Source: Fomes fomentarius
Lineage: Eukaryota; Basidiomycota; Agaricomycetes; Polyporales; Polyporaceae
Length of the DNA: 64,000 nt
Direction of reading: 5' to 3'
Assembly: GCA_022606135.1 (NCBI GenBank)
Contig: JABYQN010000007.1
Coordinates: 496,001 to 560,000, forward strand
Part shown: piece by piece, positions 20,821-33,657 of the stretch
Numbering within the stretch: the first letter of the stretch is position 1
Layout of the letters: each line of letters begins with the position of its first letter
Notes under the pieces: model-generated
Databases searched by the model: none
The model's input: the letters and a program-made list of their open reading frames with translations, nothing else
What the model was told of the DNA's origin: nothing
Made by a program: the position numbers and the translations under genes

Positions 20821-22554
20821 TCAGTAGATGTATGGTATGATACGCCACGGCACCAACTTCTTGTACTTTTCCCAGTCCTTCCCATACCTGCACAGAGACG
20901 GTTCAGGTCAGCGAACATCATGAAGAGAGGAAGTTTTCAGTATTAGTAGTACCCATTTCTTCTCGCACGCCTCGTGGTCGCGCCGCTCGCGGTGCATCAG
21001 GAGAGCCGCAAAATATACCACGTAGAAGTAGGTGATGGGCGTGTTGAACCCTGTGGGGAGTGACCACGCCAGCCCCATTATCAAATCTCCCCTGCAAAGC
21101 GGCAGCTATTGAGTCGGAGAGTCAGTGCAGAGGATGATATATGTCCATACAGGTAATTCGGGTGTCGACACAGTCCCCACCACCCTGACGTGAGGAGCGC
21201 CCTCCCGTTCTCGGTCGTCATGTACTTGAGGCCTGTGTTGATTCACAGACATACACTGTTGAGCGAAGGAGGCACGCGCTGAATGTGTACGCATACTCAC
21301 CTTTCGGATTGCGTCCATTCCTGAAGTCGTTCTTCTCTCCATTCGCGACGCGGAAGATGTAATAGCCTAGCAATTTGACCCCGATGATTGCCGCAGCATA
21401 GAAAGGACCAAGCTCGATCGGGTTGAAGACCAGATACCGCGCCTGCAGAGAGTACACAAAAGGCTCGATGGTTATTGCGAGAGACAGCATGAACCCGAAG
21501 CCGTCCGTCGTGATATCCATCGTACTGAACAACGCAGGCTGTCCATTACAAGACACTGCTGAGATGCATTCTCATAGAGCATGCGAATTTTGCTCACCTC
21601 GTTGATCAACGAGTCGGTGACATACCAACCCTGGAAGAGCAGAACAAGCCACATTGAGTCGGTGACTCTGCCTCCGAGACGGACAGCTTGTTTGCAAGCC
21701 ATGGCGATATCGACGACCACCCAGAGCATCAGGCCAGGCCTAAGCTCGTTGAAGGACTTCAAGTCGAGCGAGCCAATCGACGGATTCAGCTCGCGCCCGA
21801 TGTAGAACTGCAAGACCGACAAGGTCAGTATCCACAAAGGTCCCATTGCGATGGATGAGAACTGACGTCGTAAATCGTATTCCCGCTGTTTCCGCCGATA
21901 GCTAGGAGGGCACTTTCACGGAAGGACAGCAAGTAGACCGCTATGGCTTGTACAAGGGAGAAGAGCGTGGACGCAGTCAGGAGCCCTATCCACTTGTCGT
22001 ATATGATCCCTAGCGCGTCCGGCCCATGGCGCCATATGACCCCAGCAGCGATAGCCAGATTCAGAACGAAGGTCGAGAGCGCTGCGTCCGCCGGCGCGCG
22101 CATGAAGAACAGATTTTCGGAGTACAGATGTCAATGATGCAAAAGCCAACTCAATTTCAGCAGGGACGACAAACTCGCCATTGACCTTGTACCTCTTCCT
22201 CGTCCCATCCCGCAACGGCAGGCCCTCGACCCACTTCCCAGGGAGCACGTACCACGCAACAACCAAATACGAGTACCACGCGAGGTACACCCCCGCAGCC
22301 TCCGTGTCCCACAGGCCTTTCCACCACGTCCAGTTCGTGAGTGTTTCGACGACCACAGTCCAGTTCACGCTCGGGGGGCACCCTCCGGTCTCCTCGGAGC
22401 ACCCATAGTAGAGCGCGTACATGACTACAGGTGTCCCGACGCTGATCGCGAACGCGCCTGGAGGTCCCAGAAATTCATACTTCGTAGTACGCGGGTTCAG
22501 CTCTGACTTGCCAGCGGTTCGGCTGGTGGCCTTCGACTTCGACGTCGATGACAT
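20821..22554 (-). CDS. ERG24: Delta(14)-sterol reductase (ERG24 family), copy A
   Basis: Integral ER membrane enzyme of ergosterol synthesis; it reduces the C14-C15 double bond left by lanosterol demethylation, using NADPH. Exons begin 22179-22554, 21867-22081, 21598-21807 and 21301-21538; three more follow to the TGA at 20821. Landmarks are [55 protein letters not shown], the [12 protein letters not shown] loop and the family signature [20 protein letters not shown]. The end is [10 protein letters not shown]. The intron set is the same as in copy B (33658-35294), including a 215-nt second exon in both. The first intron has no usable GT donor in phase; GC at 22178-22177 sits exactly where copy B has GT, so it appears to be a GC-AG intron. 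If that donor is not used the gene would be broken. Confidence 0.9.
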
Positions 22555-23156
22555 GAATGTGCAGGGTGCGGCAAGATGGCGAGATCAGACCAGATTAAAC
22601 ACGAGAAGCAAGGAGTTCCATCTCACCCTACCTGCGCCCACCGTCCAATATACCGCAGAAGGCAGTGCGCATTGCGGTTGGCAACCATCCTATATTGTGG
22701 CACGATATGTGAAGCACCACCAAATCGTTCCACCACACTCGAGTATCCAATCAATTACTCACCTCGTTCACGGCATCCGGGGCCCAGCATGACCTGTCGG
22801 TAACCGATGCTCAGATGCACCCCAGCTTGGCCCGTCTAAGGGGCGGCTAGTGTCTAGACATAATGATATTCGGATAGGATGCACTACCAATTACTATGTA
22901 GGCTGACATGACGGGGGTACGTAGATCGTCCGAATGTATAGGTGGTAGCTAGCTATATGCACATCGAGCGAGGGGTGAGAGGGCAAGTGAAGGAGCTTGG
23001 CATCAGTTCAAAAGATAGTGATCATGGGAACGAGTAATAAGTGAAAGAAGATCTCGAGCCAAGGTATATACTTATCACCCTCCGAATGCAAGCGCGTTGT
23101 CGGGGTATCGAAATCATCTGCCGCATGGTCGGCGTCCAAAGCTGGATAGTCTAACT
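22555..23156. other. Intergenic, ERG24-A promoter and 3' flank of exchanger
   Basis: Nothing recognised beyond flanking transcription signals. Confidence 0.5.
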
Positions 23157-26100
23157 TCAGCGGAGGGTGAAGAACGATACGACGTTGTTGGTTAACGACT
23201 GGGCGACTGGGCCGAAGACGCCGAACATCTCGTCCTCGTCCGAACGGTTGGGAGCATAGAAGAAGCCCGAGAGGAGCACGAGGTAGCTGAGGATGAGGAT
23301 GCTGCCCCGGTGGTAGTTGCTCTTCGCCTCAATGTAGGTATACGTCATGAGGAAGACGGAGAGGATGATAGCGATGATGTCCCAGCGGGGGAAGATGAGG
23401 CTAAAGCGAACATGTCAGCAAAGCTCACAATCTTCGATGTCTGATATGAAGAAGACATACGTGAACGTCTCCGCGACAGAGCCCATCCTCTCGGGCGCAT
23501 ACCACGCAGAGAACGCGACCATCGCTGGGACTTGGAGCAGACAGACTTGCAGTGCATATGCAGAACCAATCTCCATACTACACAAAACAGCAGCAGGTCG
23601 TCATCAGTTCACATACTCGACTCAATAGAACAGTTTTCATACCTGAGGGCAATGTTCCCGTTCAGAGCAAACGAGATGGCGTTCATGAACTCCGTCGTGT
23701 TCGGGACGAGCGCAAAGAGTGTCACTCCCAAGAACTTCTCGTCGATCCCCGAGCCCTCCATCACGACATCGACGACATCAACGAGGATCTCTGCAATGAT
23801 CGCATACAGAGCGGTACACGCCAGGAGCACACTCGCACTAGTCGTCCGGCTCCACGACGGCGCGTCATGGCCACCATGTCCACCTTGCGCGTCCTCTTCA
23901 GTCCGAAGACGCCCAGGCGAACGCGAGTGCTGTTGGTGCCGGAGCGCACTGACAGTGGCGACCGCGACCGCACGGGTGAACTCGTCTGTCGTGATGCTGC
24001 CAGGGAGCTGCAGGGGCTGGATACCCGTGTCTTTAATTGCATGGTCTACACTCTCGAGTATGGGGGTGAAGCCGGCCTGGTTCACCACAGGTGGGTTGGC
24101 GTATGAGATACGACGAGCTATGCCGGGCTGAGCGAGCGGCGTGGGTACAGTGGGGTGCAGGTTCGTTGCATCCGCTGACGCTGGCTCGTGTACGCGGGGG
24201 ACGGGAGTCTCGCTACGTGACGGCGACGCACTGTCGGCTGTGTGGGTCGTGAGGATGCTCGGCTTGTGGTGCAAGGTGTCCTTGATCGCACTCGGAAGGA
24301 GCTTGTGGTAGATCGAGAGGCGGTTGGACGGCGGGTTGATCTCCAATGGGTGCAAGAGCTGCTGGGGGTTCTGCCAGATCTGACTGGCGTGAGTGCGGAG
24401 CGAGAACCACAGGCCGATCAGGTACGACTGCAAGATGCTGTCAGCGGCACAGAAAACACCATATGATATCAGAGACTCACGAAGATGAGGACAACGGCAC
24501 AGAAGTACGTCAAGCTCTTGACGGTAGATTGGTAGAAGGGGTCATCTGCCGGGTCAGGATGCTTGTAGTAGCAGTGTTCGCAAACCCATGGCTTAGTGAG
24601 AGACGTGTCATCCGGGCATCCATCGCAGATGAGCTCGAACTACCAGCGCTAGCTTTCAGTGTTCGAGTTCTTGATTCAGAAGATAGAGCACTCACGCTCC
24701 CGTAAGTCTGGTAGAACAACGTCGGCGCGATCGTGCCAATGAACGCCATGATGAGCAGCATACTTGTCACTCCCGCGCTCTTCGCGTTGAACTTCATCTC
24801 TTTCCTCCGTACAGCACCACTGAGCATACTCATTCCGGGCATAAGGAGCACACCCGCGAGCAAGCTGCCGACGATGGAGCCCTCGACAAGGTGGCCTTTG
24901 CCCTGCGTGAGCGCAATGCCATACAGGATGATTTCAATGATGGAGCCAAAAGTAGCGTTAATTACCGCGCCCATGCCAATCGATGATTGCGCCGAAATGG
25001 ACGCGACGGCCATTCCGATGAAGTACGAGAGCGGGATAACACTCGCTAGACTCATAACAAATATTAACGCGCGGGAGGTGATGAAGGCCAGGAATGCAGG
25101 GACGTGCTTCCCTCCGTGCTCGCGACGCTCAGCCATTGGAAGCAGAACAATACCGTCCAGGATCGCAAAGAGCACGAAGGGAAGGAGGTTGACGAAGATA
25201 ATGTTGACGCCTCCGACCGTATACTTGTAGTACTTCCAGCCCCATGCGGTGTACGTACACAGCAGGACCGTGGACGTCGGTGAACCGGATGGCGCAGCTT
25301 GCCCTGCAGAAAGCCTGGCATGCTTGAATGCGACAGGAGTCGCCTCGACATCTCCGTTCTGCTCGTCCCCAGTAACCTCCTCGCCTTCTTCCAACACTGG
25401 CACAATGGGCGCAGCGCAGAATCGGATAGAGGTAGGGTGTTCGAACAGGTGCTTGATCAACGCCCAGTTAAGCCGTGCCATCGGAATGGTGAAGATGAAG
25501 AACCAGCAGATGAGCGACACCAAAAGAAGCAAAGGTGCGATGATGGTGATCACCGCGAGCCAGAAGCATAACTTGCCCACCCAAACTTCTGCCTTGCTTT
25601 CATTCGACACAGAGACACCAACGGCATAGCTGGAAGACATCGTGGTGGCACCATAGGATTTTGCAGGGCGCACAGAAGGGCGGCCTTGGCCATTTCCTAG
25701 CAGCGAACTTGTCGCCGTTGGGGGATTCCATGAGTCTGAGCTTGCTTCCTGGAGAGCGCGCGGCGTAATCGTCGAATGAGCCGATGAGGAAACATCCGCG
25801 GCAGACGAGCTAGCCCCTTGCTCGTCTGGGAAATGCTCCGAATCTGCAGAGTCAGGAGGGAGACCTTGTTCTTCGTCTTCCGGAAGGGCGCCGAGTTCGC
25901 CTTCGACGTACTTGCCGAACGGCCATGCGATGTACCATCCCAGGCCAAACACCAGAGAGGAATACATCCGTCCGCCTTTCGGAATCAGGTACAATACGCC
26001 CGATACGATGAAACACGTTACCGAAAGCCACCACCCGAACGCGACGAGCCAGAAGATGTTCCCCGGAAGGAGATGGCGCTCGGCCTGCGCACTCGGTATT

Positions 26101-26684
26101 GAGTGGAGAGCTTGGTCCGCGTACTTGGTCACCGACCGCTGCTTCTTGTAGAGCGCGGGCTTCCAAATGGGCAGACCGAACGGATGCTCGACATTGATGA
26201 GCGACTGACGATCCTTGAGCGTGATCGGATCCTCTTCTCGCTCGTCCTCGTCCTCATCCTCGTCACCAGCTGCGTCGCCGGGCTGAGGAGTGTCGTTTCC
26301 CGACGAGTCTCCGTTACCGTCGTCCAAGCGTCCGTCCTCGTTCTCCTCGCTGAGCGTGCTCCCTTCTTCGCCATATCCCCTGGTCGGGCCGTGTGAACTG
26401 GTGACGCTGGTGCTCCTCGCACCTCTCCGCCTGGTCGAGGCTGTTGAAACATTCCGGCTGGAGATGCGGCGCGAGGTGGGTGATGCGGCGCGCTGTGTGA
26501 AGTAGGAGGTCCCTTGAAGGTGATGGGAGGGAGTGTCCGGAACTGACCACTGGGAACTGTGGCTGACAGTGCGGTAAAGCGGGGCCCGGGACCCTGTTGC
26601 ATGTGTCGGCGAGGTCCCCGGAGTAGCGAGCCCGTCGTCCTGCTCGGGCTCGGGAAAGTGGGCCATGGTGGTGGGAGAGAACAA
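23157..26684 (-). CDS. Vnx1-like vacuolar cation/H+ exchanger (CaCA superfamily)
   Basis: A long first exon (about 24697-26684) plus four more exons give about 1,100 residues. The N-terminus is a disordered Ser/Thr-rich region, with a Glu/Asp run near residue 145. Then come [15 protein letters not shown] and several membrane helices. The first alpha repeat reads [19 protein letters not shown], followed by [12 protein letters not shown] Cys-rich loop, [11 protein letters not shown] and [13 protein letters not shown], could bind zinc and is typical of Vnx1-type members. The second alpha repeat is [19 protein letters not shown]. The C-terminus, after the last intron, starts [12 protein letters not shown] and ends VVSFFTLR. 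Yeast Vnx1 exchanges monovalent cations for protons at the vacuole; the cation here is not shown. The start at 26684 (MFSPTT) is used; an internal ATG six codons later is possible. Confidence 0.87.
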
Positions 26685-27119
26685 GGAAGGGGGAAACGAA
26701 TCAAGCCCAAAGTGCTAGGGGTTGCTCCGCGCCAATTGATGAGCGTCAGACGTCACTTCTCTCCCCGTGCCGGCGCTTGCCGATCCATAAACGGTAAGCT
26801 CAGGTTCAGAAACTCCCGTCCAATTCATGAGCCTCTTTCGCATTTAACGTTCACGGCAGAAGAGATTATTGAGCAAGACTATACGTTCGTGGACAAACCC
26901 CAAAGCTAGCTCAAACGGACTGCTCATATCAGGCTCAGATACAACCACCAACTTGAACTGTATGACAGCACAAAAGAATCCAACAGCGGTGACAGCGTGC
27001 GCACCCTCCCAAAGCCCGCTCTGAAGGCTATTTCCAAGTGCCGTCAATCCATTGACACGATTCTGCGGAGTAGACGAGTAACGCTGCTAATTGCGCTGAA
27101 CATGTGGTGACTTTCCTTC
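26685..27119. other. Exchanger promoter region
   Basis: No gene is recognised between the exchanger start and the GST pseudogene. Confidence 0.5.
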
Positions 27120-27795
27120 CGGACTATATATGCATCTGCAGCTGTGGATAAAACTCGTTCACTGACTACGATCCCACAACTTGCATTCCTCCACGTACGG
27201 AGCGCTGCAGGAATGACGTAAGTTATGTGGCATGCCCCAACCCTTGAACAATTGCATACGCAGCGCGTCTTGAAGGCCCTTCCACTGCTTCGCGAGTCTC
27301 GCTCGCAATGAACTTTTCTGCATCTCGCGTCCGACAGTGGTGTTCTGTGCTCCGGGGGTTGAGTAAAATCAACGACGCATGTGTGAGGAAGACACTGCGG
27401 AACGCCTGTGCAGATGCCTCGCATGCGTCTAGCATGTCTAGGATAAGGTCGACGTCGAGGGGTAGGTCCTCTCAAGGTATCGTACAATTGCCGCAGCATC
27501 TGAGACGGTTGTACAGGTGTTTGGGTCATAAATTATAGGCCATAACGTCGCGTTCCGTGCCGCTGTTGTGTCCATGTACCCGACGCCGATTTTCAATGAT
27601 GTCTGGGTATCCGACCCAGACGTGCCCAGATAGTTCTGGTAGGGGAACCCTTGATATAGCTGTCGAAGCTTTTCCATGGTTCTGGTTCTGCTTTGCGTTA
27701 ATAAGAGGTATCCCTGAGTTTACTTCGTCTTCCAGGCATTCGGTTACCACGCGTTGTACCTGACGGAGTTACCGGGGTAATCATGGATTATGGGT
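27120..27795 (-). pseudogene. GST pseudogene of the same LigE-like family
   Basis: Read right to left, remnants follow the order of the neighbouring GST genes. EPIIHDYPGNS, then AW-stop-PNAWKTK where intact copies have AWSPNTWKTR (the Ser codon is replaced by TAA). Then, after an intron-like gap, VWVGYPDI in one frame, LWPIIYDPNTCTTVSDAAA and IVRYLERTYPSTST in another, and AFRSVFLTHASLILLNPRST in a third. The C-terminal domain is mostly lost. At least three lesions prevent a product. Confidence 0.85.
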
Positions 27796-28003
27796 TCGAA
27801 CAAATGCTCTTGTGCTCAGCGCGACTACAGAGGAGACAACAAGGATTGTTGTCGAGCCGCTGTCGAAAGGATGGACAGATCACAAAAGGCTCATGATCAA
27901 TATGTTCCATATCAGGCCTCCAAACCCAAGAACTGGCGGGCATCGAGTACATTGAGCGGAGGAGTCTCGGGAACGCGCCCTCGAGAAGCTGACATATTGA
28001 TGT

Positions 28004-28829
28004 CTACAGCTCTGTGTTGGTGCCTACATCCACCGCCCCGTACTTCTCGAACGCCAGCATGAACCTCCCCCAGTGGCCACCATCCCACTGCACAAGTTCT
28101 TTCCACTCCTGACTACCCTCCCCCATCACGCGCTTCAACCACTGCAACCATCCTGCGATCGTGACGTCCGCATAAGAAATCTCCTCGCCTGTGAAGAACA
28201 GCTTCTCCGACCCATCCGCGTCAAGCCATCCTTTGAACAAATGCAGCGCGTCCTGAACGCCCTTCCAATATTTCGCCCGCTCCTCCGCCCCTCCAGGCGC
28301 AAACGCCTGCCCGCTGTGCTGCCGGCGGAAGTGCTCCGCGGTCCGCGGATTGAGCTGCGCAGAAGACCGTTCAACGCCAACCTGGAGTGCGTTCAGCAGG
28401 AAGGCGTGGTTGAACGCCTGGGTGAATGCCTCGTGCAGCGCGTCCGTGGCCGGCGGAATCAGCACGGGGGTCGACGGGTACGTCTTGTCGAGGTACCGCG
28501 CTATCACGGCGGACTCTGCGACCGCTGTGCCAGTGTTTGGGTCGAAAATCGTTGGCAGGGTGTAGTGGGGCGTCCCGTCGGGTGTCGTTGATGTATGCGG
28601 GGCGCCGATCTTCTTGCATAGGGCTGCGATGTCTGGAGCTTCGACCCATATGGTTCTGTACGGGATCCCTTTGATGTTGAGGGTGTATCTGCCAGGGTTA
28701 AGCTGTGGTCAAACATGGGACGATTCGACATCCGACATGCACTTACCTGGTCTTCCAGACGTTCGGCGACCACGCCTTGTCCTTGGTGGCGTTGCCTGGA
28801 ATGTCATATAGCACGATGGGCTCCGACAT
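28004..28829 (-). CDS. Glutathione S-transferase, LigE-like fungal class (GST2)
   Basis: Exons 28747-28829 and 28004-28688 give 255 residues with an intact frame. The first exon encodes MSEPIVLYDIPGNATKD and AWSPNVWKTR with the expected active-site Ser. The second gives YTLNIKGIPYRTIWVEAPDI, LPTIFDPNTGTAVAESAVI and ARYLDKTYPST, then ELVQWDGGHWGRFMLAFEKY. The central part is about ten residues shorter than in GST1 (HFRRQHSGQAFAPGG), at the start of the C-terminal helical domain. It is closest by eye to GST1, with which it shares the DGSEKLFF and QWDGGHW stretches. Role as for GST1: cytosolic binding or conjugation of aromatic compounds, by inference. Confidence 0.83.
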
Positions 28830-29553
28830 GTCCGGGTCGTCTGTTTGCGCTGCAACCTTGAACTCCTGGTGTACTGGGGTGAATATCGTGTCTTCCCATG
28901 CCGATGGGAGCGTGGACCCTTATAGGAGATACGAGTGACCTGTTCTGCTGCAGATCCAGGTGGATTTGGATGTACGCAGAGTTTCCCGATAAGTCGGAAA
29001 TCCGGATACACGGACCCAAACGTACTCCGCCTACCGGGGAACTCAGGCTCTCAGCAACGAGTCGGCGTACCACCTGGATCTGAGGCCTGAGCCTGTGCAG
29101 CCGACCAGGCTTGTGTCCAATATACTATACCGACTCACCAGTACTCACTGGATGTTCATTCTAGAGCTAAGTTAGGGGATGATCAGGCGGAAGTCAAACC
29201 TTGATACGCCATGCACCGCCCAGACTCGTCAACACTGCATGGTGGGCATTCGGATGATCTTTACAATAACGGATACTTACCCCAGTCAAATGCCACTGCC
29301 ACTACTATGTCATACATCAAATTCATCGTAACCCCTCTCGCTTACATACACGCTCTTGAAGTTTGGGAGAGTTGTAACGAGGTACTAGTCCCTCACTGCA
29401 CATGTACACACCTTCGAGTAGAACACCACGATCTAAGGCCTTAATCTGTGCACGCAGTTCTGAGTTCCCAGTTCAGTTTACACAAGGTCCGGTGTGTCCA
29501 GGACAAACTGGCCCCGTATACGTACCCACTCAATTCATCTATTCGCTCTAGGT
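28830..29553. other. Intergenic, GST2 promoter and GST3 3' flank
   Basis: TCCTATAAGGG on the minus strand near 28915-28925 may be the GST2 TATA box. Nothing else is recognised. Confidence 0.45.
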
Positions 29554-30432
29554 TTAGATTTCTGCGAAGGATGCCTCATCGACGGCCTCATATTCCCTCA
29601 GCGCGTCTACCAACCTGCCCCACCGTCCACCATCCCACCGCAACACATCCTGCCACTCCTCACTGTCCTCCCCATACAGCGCCCTCAGCCACTTCAGAAA
29701 CCCCGCAACGCACAGATCCGCAAAGCACACCTTCTCCCGCCCCCGCCCAAGAAGAACACCCTCTGCTCTCCCTCGCCCGCCCCAGCATCCAGCCAACCCG
29801 CGATCTTGTGGTACGCATCCCCGACCGCCTCCCAGTGCCTCCTCCGCTTCGCGCTCCCAGGCGGGGCCATCTCCTCGATCTTCCCCCACCACTTCTCGCG
29901 CGTCTCGCGATAGAACCCTACGCTCCGGTCGTGCAGCACCTCCACCGCCCGGGGCACGGTGATCGCCGCCATGTCCGTCGTGCCCAGCACGGTCCACGCC
30001 GCCTGCTGGAACGCGGCGTGCAGCGCCTCGGTCCCGCGCGGGACGAGCGCGACCGTGTCCGGGTACGCCTTGTCGAGGTAGAGCGCGATCGCGCCCGACT
30101 CCGCGACGGTCGCGCCCGTGTTCGGGTCGAAGATGACGGGGAGCGTGTACAGGGGCGTGCCGTCGCGCCGTTTCATGCTTGCTGGCGCGCCGATCTTCTT
30201 GCACAGGGGCTCGATGTCGGGGAACTCGACCCAGACGGTGCGGTAGGGGATGCCTTTGATGTTCAGCGAGTACCTGCGAGGGCGCATACGTTGAGCCATA
30301 TGAGCCATGTATATGGACGGACCGAGGTCTGTCAAATGAGGATACGACGTACCTAGTTTTCCATACGTTGGGCGACCAGGAATTCCCTTCAGCCTTGCTA
30401 GGAATATCGTATAAGATGATGGGTTCTGGCAT
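29554..30432 (-). CDS. Glutathione S-transferase, LigE-like (GST3), with one frameshift
   Basis: Exons 30353-30432 and 29554-30273. The first encodes MPEPIILYDIPSKAEGNS and WSPNVWKTR; the second RYSLNIKGIPYRTVWVEFPD, YTLPVIFDPNTGATVAES, LYLDKAYPDTVALVP and, in another frame, VCFADLCVAGFLKWLRALYG and DVLRWDGGRWGRLVDAL. The frame changes near 29735 inside a G-rich run, between VFFLGGG and REKVCFAD, where paralogues read straight through. Either one base was miscalled or the gene is newly broken. It is otherwise well conserved in every motif, including the active-site Ser. A TATA box GGGTATATAAACC lies about 50 bp upstream of the ATG. Confidence 0.75.
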   Translation of the reverse strand: MPEPIILYDIPSKAEGNSWSPNVWKTRYVVSSFDRPRSVHIHGSYGSTYAPSQVLAEHQRHPLPHRLGRVPRHRAPVQEDRRASKHETARRHAPVHAPRHLRPEHGRDRRGVGRDRALPRQGVPGHGRARPARDRGAARRVPAGGVDRAGHDGHGGDHRAPGGGGAARPERRVLSRDAREVVGEDRGDGPAWEREAEEALGGGRGCVPQDRGLAGCWGGRGRAEGVLLGRGREKVCFADLCVAGFLKWLRALYGEDSEEWQDVLRWDGGRWGRLVDALREYEAVDEASFAEI

Positions 30433-30478
30433 GTTGTTCGCGATGGGTAGGACGCGTCATTGAGGGGTACGCATGACG

Positions 30479-30490
30479 GTTTATATACCC
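30479..30490 (-). promoter_or_regulatory. TATA box of GST3
   Basis: GGTATATAAACC on the minus strand, 47-58 bp upstream of the ATG at 30432. Confidence 0.65.
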
Positions 30491-30939
30491 TCTCGGTCCC
30501 TGAATCGGGGTGATTCGAGCCTGGCAACTCAAGGGATGACGCCAGCTACGCTTACGCGTCCCCAGGACATAGACCCAATCAGATAGTCGCGACCATGGCG
30601 CAACACGCCATGAGCAGCATGTGGCAAGCATGAAAGAGCGACGATTAGAGTATGCGATGTAGCCTAGGTAGATTACACTAGATTAGTGCTGGTATAATGC
30701 GTAGCGCGGTTGGTATAGACGTGAACGAACTCATAAAGGTAAATGAAAGGACAGCACCTTTTGAGATGGGCCAGGAATCTCATGATACGTATATGCAATG
30801 TGCGCATCAAGTACTAGCGAGCCAATCGTGCAACAAGGGCAGCAGCAGCAGAGCGAAGTGACAGTGATTTACAACACAGAACACACCTCTGCTCTCCATC
30901 TCCATCTGGACCATCTCCACCTTCTTCCCCCTACCCTCA

Positions 30940-33382
30940 CTACTTCCGCAAGATCTTCTCCCGCAGCTCCGCCCCTTCAAACGCGCGCGCAGATACTCCA
31001 GCCGACTCTCGTACCGCGCAGTCACCTCCGCGCGCCGCCGCCGTATGTCCGTAAGCTCGGTCTCGATGTTCATCAGCTCCTCGTCGTCGATATGACCGGC
31101 ACCGCTCTGTTTGCCTGACCCCGTCGAGCCGACATCCGAACGCGCCGTGAGAGGGGTGATAGGGCTAGTGGCGCTCCCTGTGCTGGACTCCGCCCATCTG
31201 GAATCCCGTCGTGAGCTTCCACTGCGGGTCGCGGCGTGCTTGTGAGATCTGCCTTCCGTCTCTTCAACGGTCTCAAGTGGGAGATGGCCGGTGCTCCGCG
31301 CAAGGTTGACGCTAGAGCTGCTCGCCAGCCCTAGGTGGCCAACGAGAGTGGGGAGAGCAGTGGGGAGAGACGGGCCTGTTCGTCCTCGAGACGAAACAGA
31401 TGACATCGAACCCTTACGGATCACCGACTGCTGGGTCGATAAAGAGCTGGCTGAAGTGACGTTCCGCATTTTCGTTCCTATAGAGGGAGAGCGTTTTAAA
31501 GACCGCGCGGTCCGTGCGGAGCCGCTGGACTTGAATGAAAGGGCGTCCGTGTCCTTCGTAGGGCGTAAGGTACCCGACGGCCAATTGCCGTCGTTGAGCG
31601 AACCAAGAGAGGGTATGGGCGGAATGACGGGAGGTTTCCGTTGTCGCTTTGTCAGAGTCGAGAGCTCGAGTCCGTTGAAAGCATCAAGTAGACGTCGGCC
31701 CTCCGCTTCAACGAGTTCTATCTGGTGCCGGATATCTTGCACAGACTCCACCTGGTCATCGTCGGGTATGTCGTTCATCTGAATGTGGGTATACGTGGTA
31801 TCGGCGCCCCTGGACGAGCCATGGAAAGAGGAGGGGGAGCGGCAGAACGGCTGCCAGAGCGTGTCCGCATTCGAGAGGGGCTAGTAGGGGTTCCAGGATC
31901 CGTAGCGCTGAATGTGTGGTTGCCAATAACGGTCCTGCGATTAGATGGTTGCGACGCACGGGTAGTAGAGGTACTGGTACGCAATGACATGTCGCTGCTT
32001 TGCTTTGAAAGCTTGCGGGGGAGCGTAACTCGCTCTGGGGGCGACGACATCATCGAGTATATACTCATCGTGTCAGCGTGAGGCTCGGCGGGCATCGAGA
32101 CAACGCGTCGACTAGTTGCGCGTCGTATGAGACCAGAAACCGTGGATGAGAACGACTTCTTGGAAGTGACGGAAGGAGAGCGGACGGAGGTAGGCTGTAC
32201 ATGGAAATTGGAAGCGGAGCGACGTTTGGGCACAGTATCTTTATCAAACGATGAGGACAGAAGTTCCTGTTGAGATCAACGAAGTACTCACTTCGTGAAT
32301 CAGTGGCAACCTGTGCTGGCCTGGTCATGGGGACCAGGGGGGACTCTGTGGGCACCGCCGAGCTGCTGGCAAATCGTTCAAAGAGATTTTGGCGGAGGAG
32401 ACGATATTCATCATCGCTGTGAAGTAGTCAGTAGAGTTTCATATCTCAAGAAGACCGATAAGATCCCAGCTTAGCGGAGATGAGGGTGGGGTGGAAGCGA
32501 TCCCACACAGTAGCTTGTTGTGACGTCGACGCTACATCTATGCACGCGACCTCGTACGCCGTGCGTCCAGATTCGAATGAAATGAGGAACAATAATTGTG
32601 AGGGCATTCGGACGCGCTGCAAGTATTCCCGCATAGAAGTTTGCGACGCCGGTCCTGAGCATCCATATCCAGGACGGATTGGACGTCGCGCCCGCCCAAC
32701 GTCGAGACGCAACCAGGGCGAGAAACAGCACGGGGACAATGTTCGGGGAGCTTGCACGTTCGCGGACCCGTGCCGACACGATGACCTCTCCTTGTACCCA
32801 CCCCGCACGCCGCATGCCGCTTGCAGACTGCGCCCCCCGAGATCAGGTGGAGAGATACTCACCTAAGCAAACCCTCCGAGTTGGCCGTTGCAAGTTCATT
32901 GAGTCGTTGAGCAAGTGTTACTCTGGAAGGCGTATGTGAAGAGAGAAACGGGGCAAGAAAGCGAGCTTACTAACGTGATGAGGTCGGTCGAAGTGCGAGA
33001 GGTCATGTCGCTGGCATTGCCGTTGCGGTTGGAGGGAGCTGGAGCGGAAGAACCAGGCCAATTTCTAGTTGTGGACGTGCTCTTCCGGGCCCCGCGGATC
33101 GAGCCTGCGATGGAGCGCTTGTCGGCGGTCTTTGCAGCGAAAGACGTGGTTGACGCGGCGAGCGAAGAGGAGGTGTAGGGCGAGTGGGACGGTGTTGGCT
33201 CTAGCTCGCGCTCCTTGCCCTTCGCCTTGCCGTACTGCGTAGGACACGAGATTAGAACTGGCAGACGGTGGGAGACCAAGAAAGACACGCACAAAACGCG
33301 AGCGAATGACCCGCAAGACCGAGGGGTCATCCTGTATGATCGTCTGTTGGTCTTCAGCCCGCCTCGCAGAAAAGAAACCCAT
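30940..33382 (-). CDS. Uncharacterised Ser-rich protein with C-terminal coiled coil
   Basis: Family not recognised. Exons can be followed in frame from MGFFSARRAEDQQTIIQDDP at 33382 through YGKAKGKERELEPTPSHSPY, a short exon VTLAQRLNELATANSEGLL, DDEYRLLRQNLFERFASSS, TVPKRRSASNFHVQ and a long Ser/Arg-rich region, to a helical segment HIRHQIELVEAEGRRLLDAF. The C-terminus, MNIETELTDIRRRRAEVTAR then YESRLEYLRARLKG, is a strong coiled coil. Here the frame seems to slip by one base in a GGGG run; the other frame continues as AELREKILRK and stops at 30940, which fits a coiled coil better than the literal reading that runs on to 30807. The basic, Ser-rich middle suggests a phosphorylated cytoskeletal or polarity protein, but that is only a guess. 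Confidence 0.6.
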
Positions 33383-33657
33383 CAGTTCATGCTGGTCGGC
33401 AACAACGCGCGCCACCACCCGCCCTCGTCTTGCTGGCCCGTCACATCCAGTCACACCTGCTGCCCGTGACGCCCCTACGCGACAACTTGCCGAGATCGCC
33501 GTTGGTTGATGGCTTTCCCTTCCTGGACTTATGGGCCCTAGATTTAAATCAGAAATCGGGGTCAGGCCACTTCAGCGCACGCGCACTGCGCAGTCGACGC
33601 GTCGTGCCACCCGCGCGCAGGCCAGACGCGCTCTCACGTCCTCTGCCACCGACCACC

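Noticed and set aside
31775..31778. Splitting the coiled-coil gene into two genes at 31775
   Set aside because: A 60-nt GT-AG intron with correct phase joins the two parts, so one gene is simpler.
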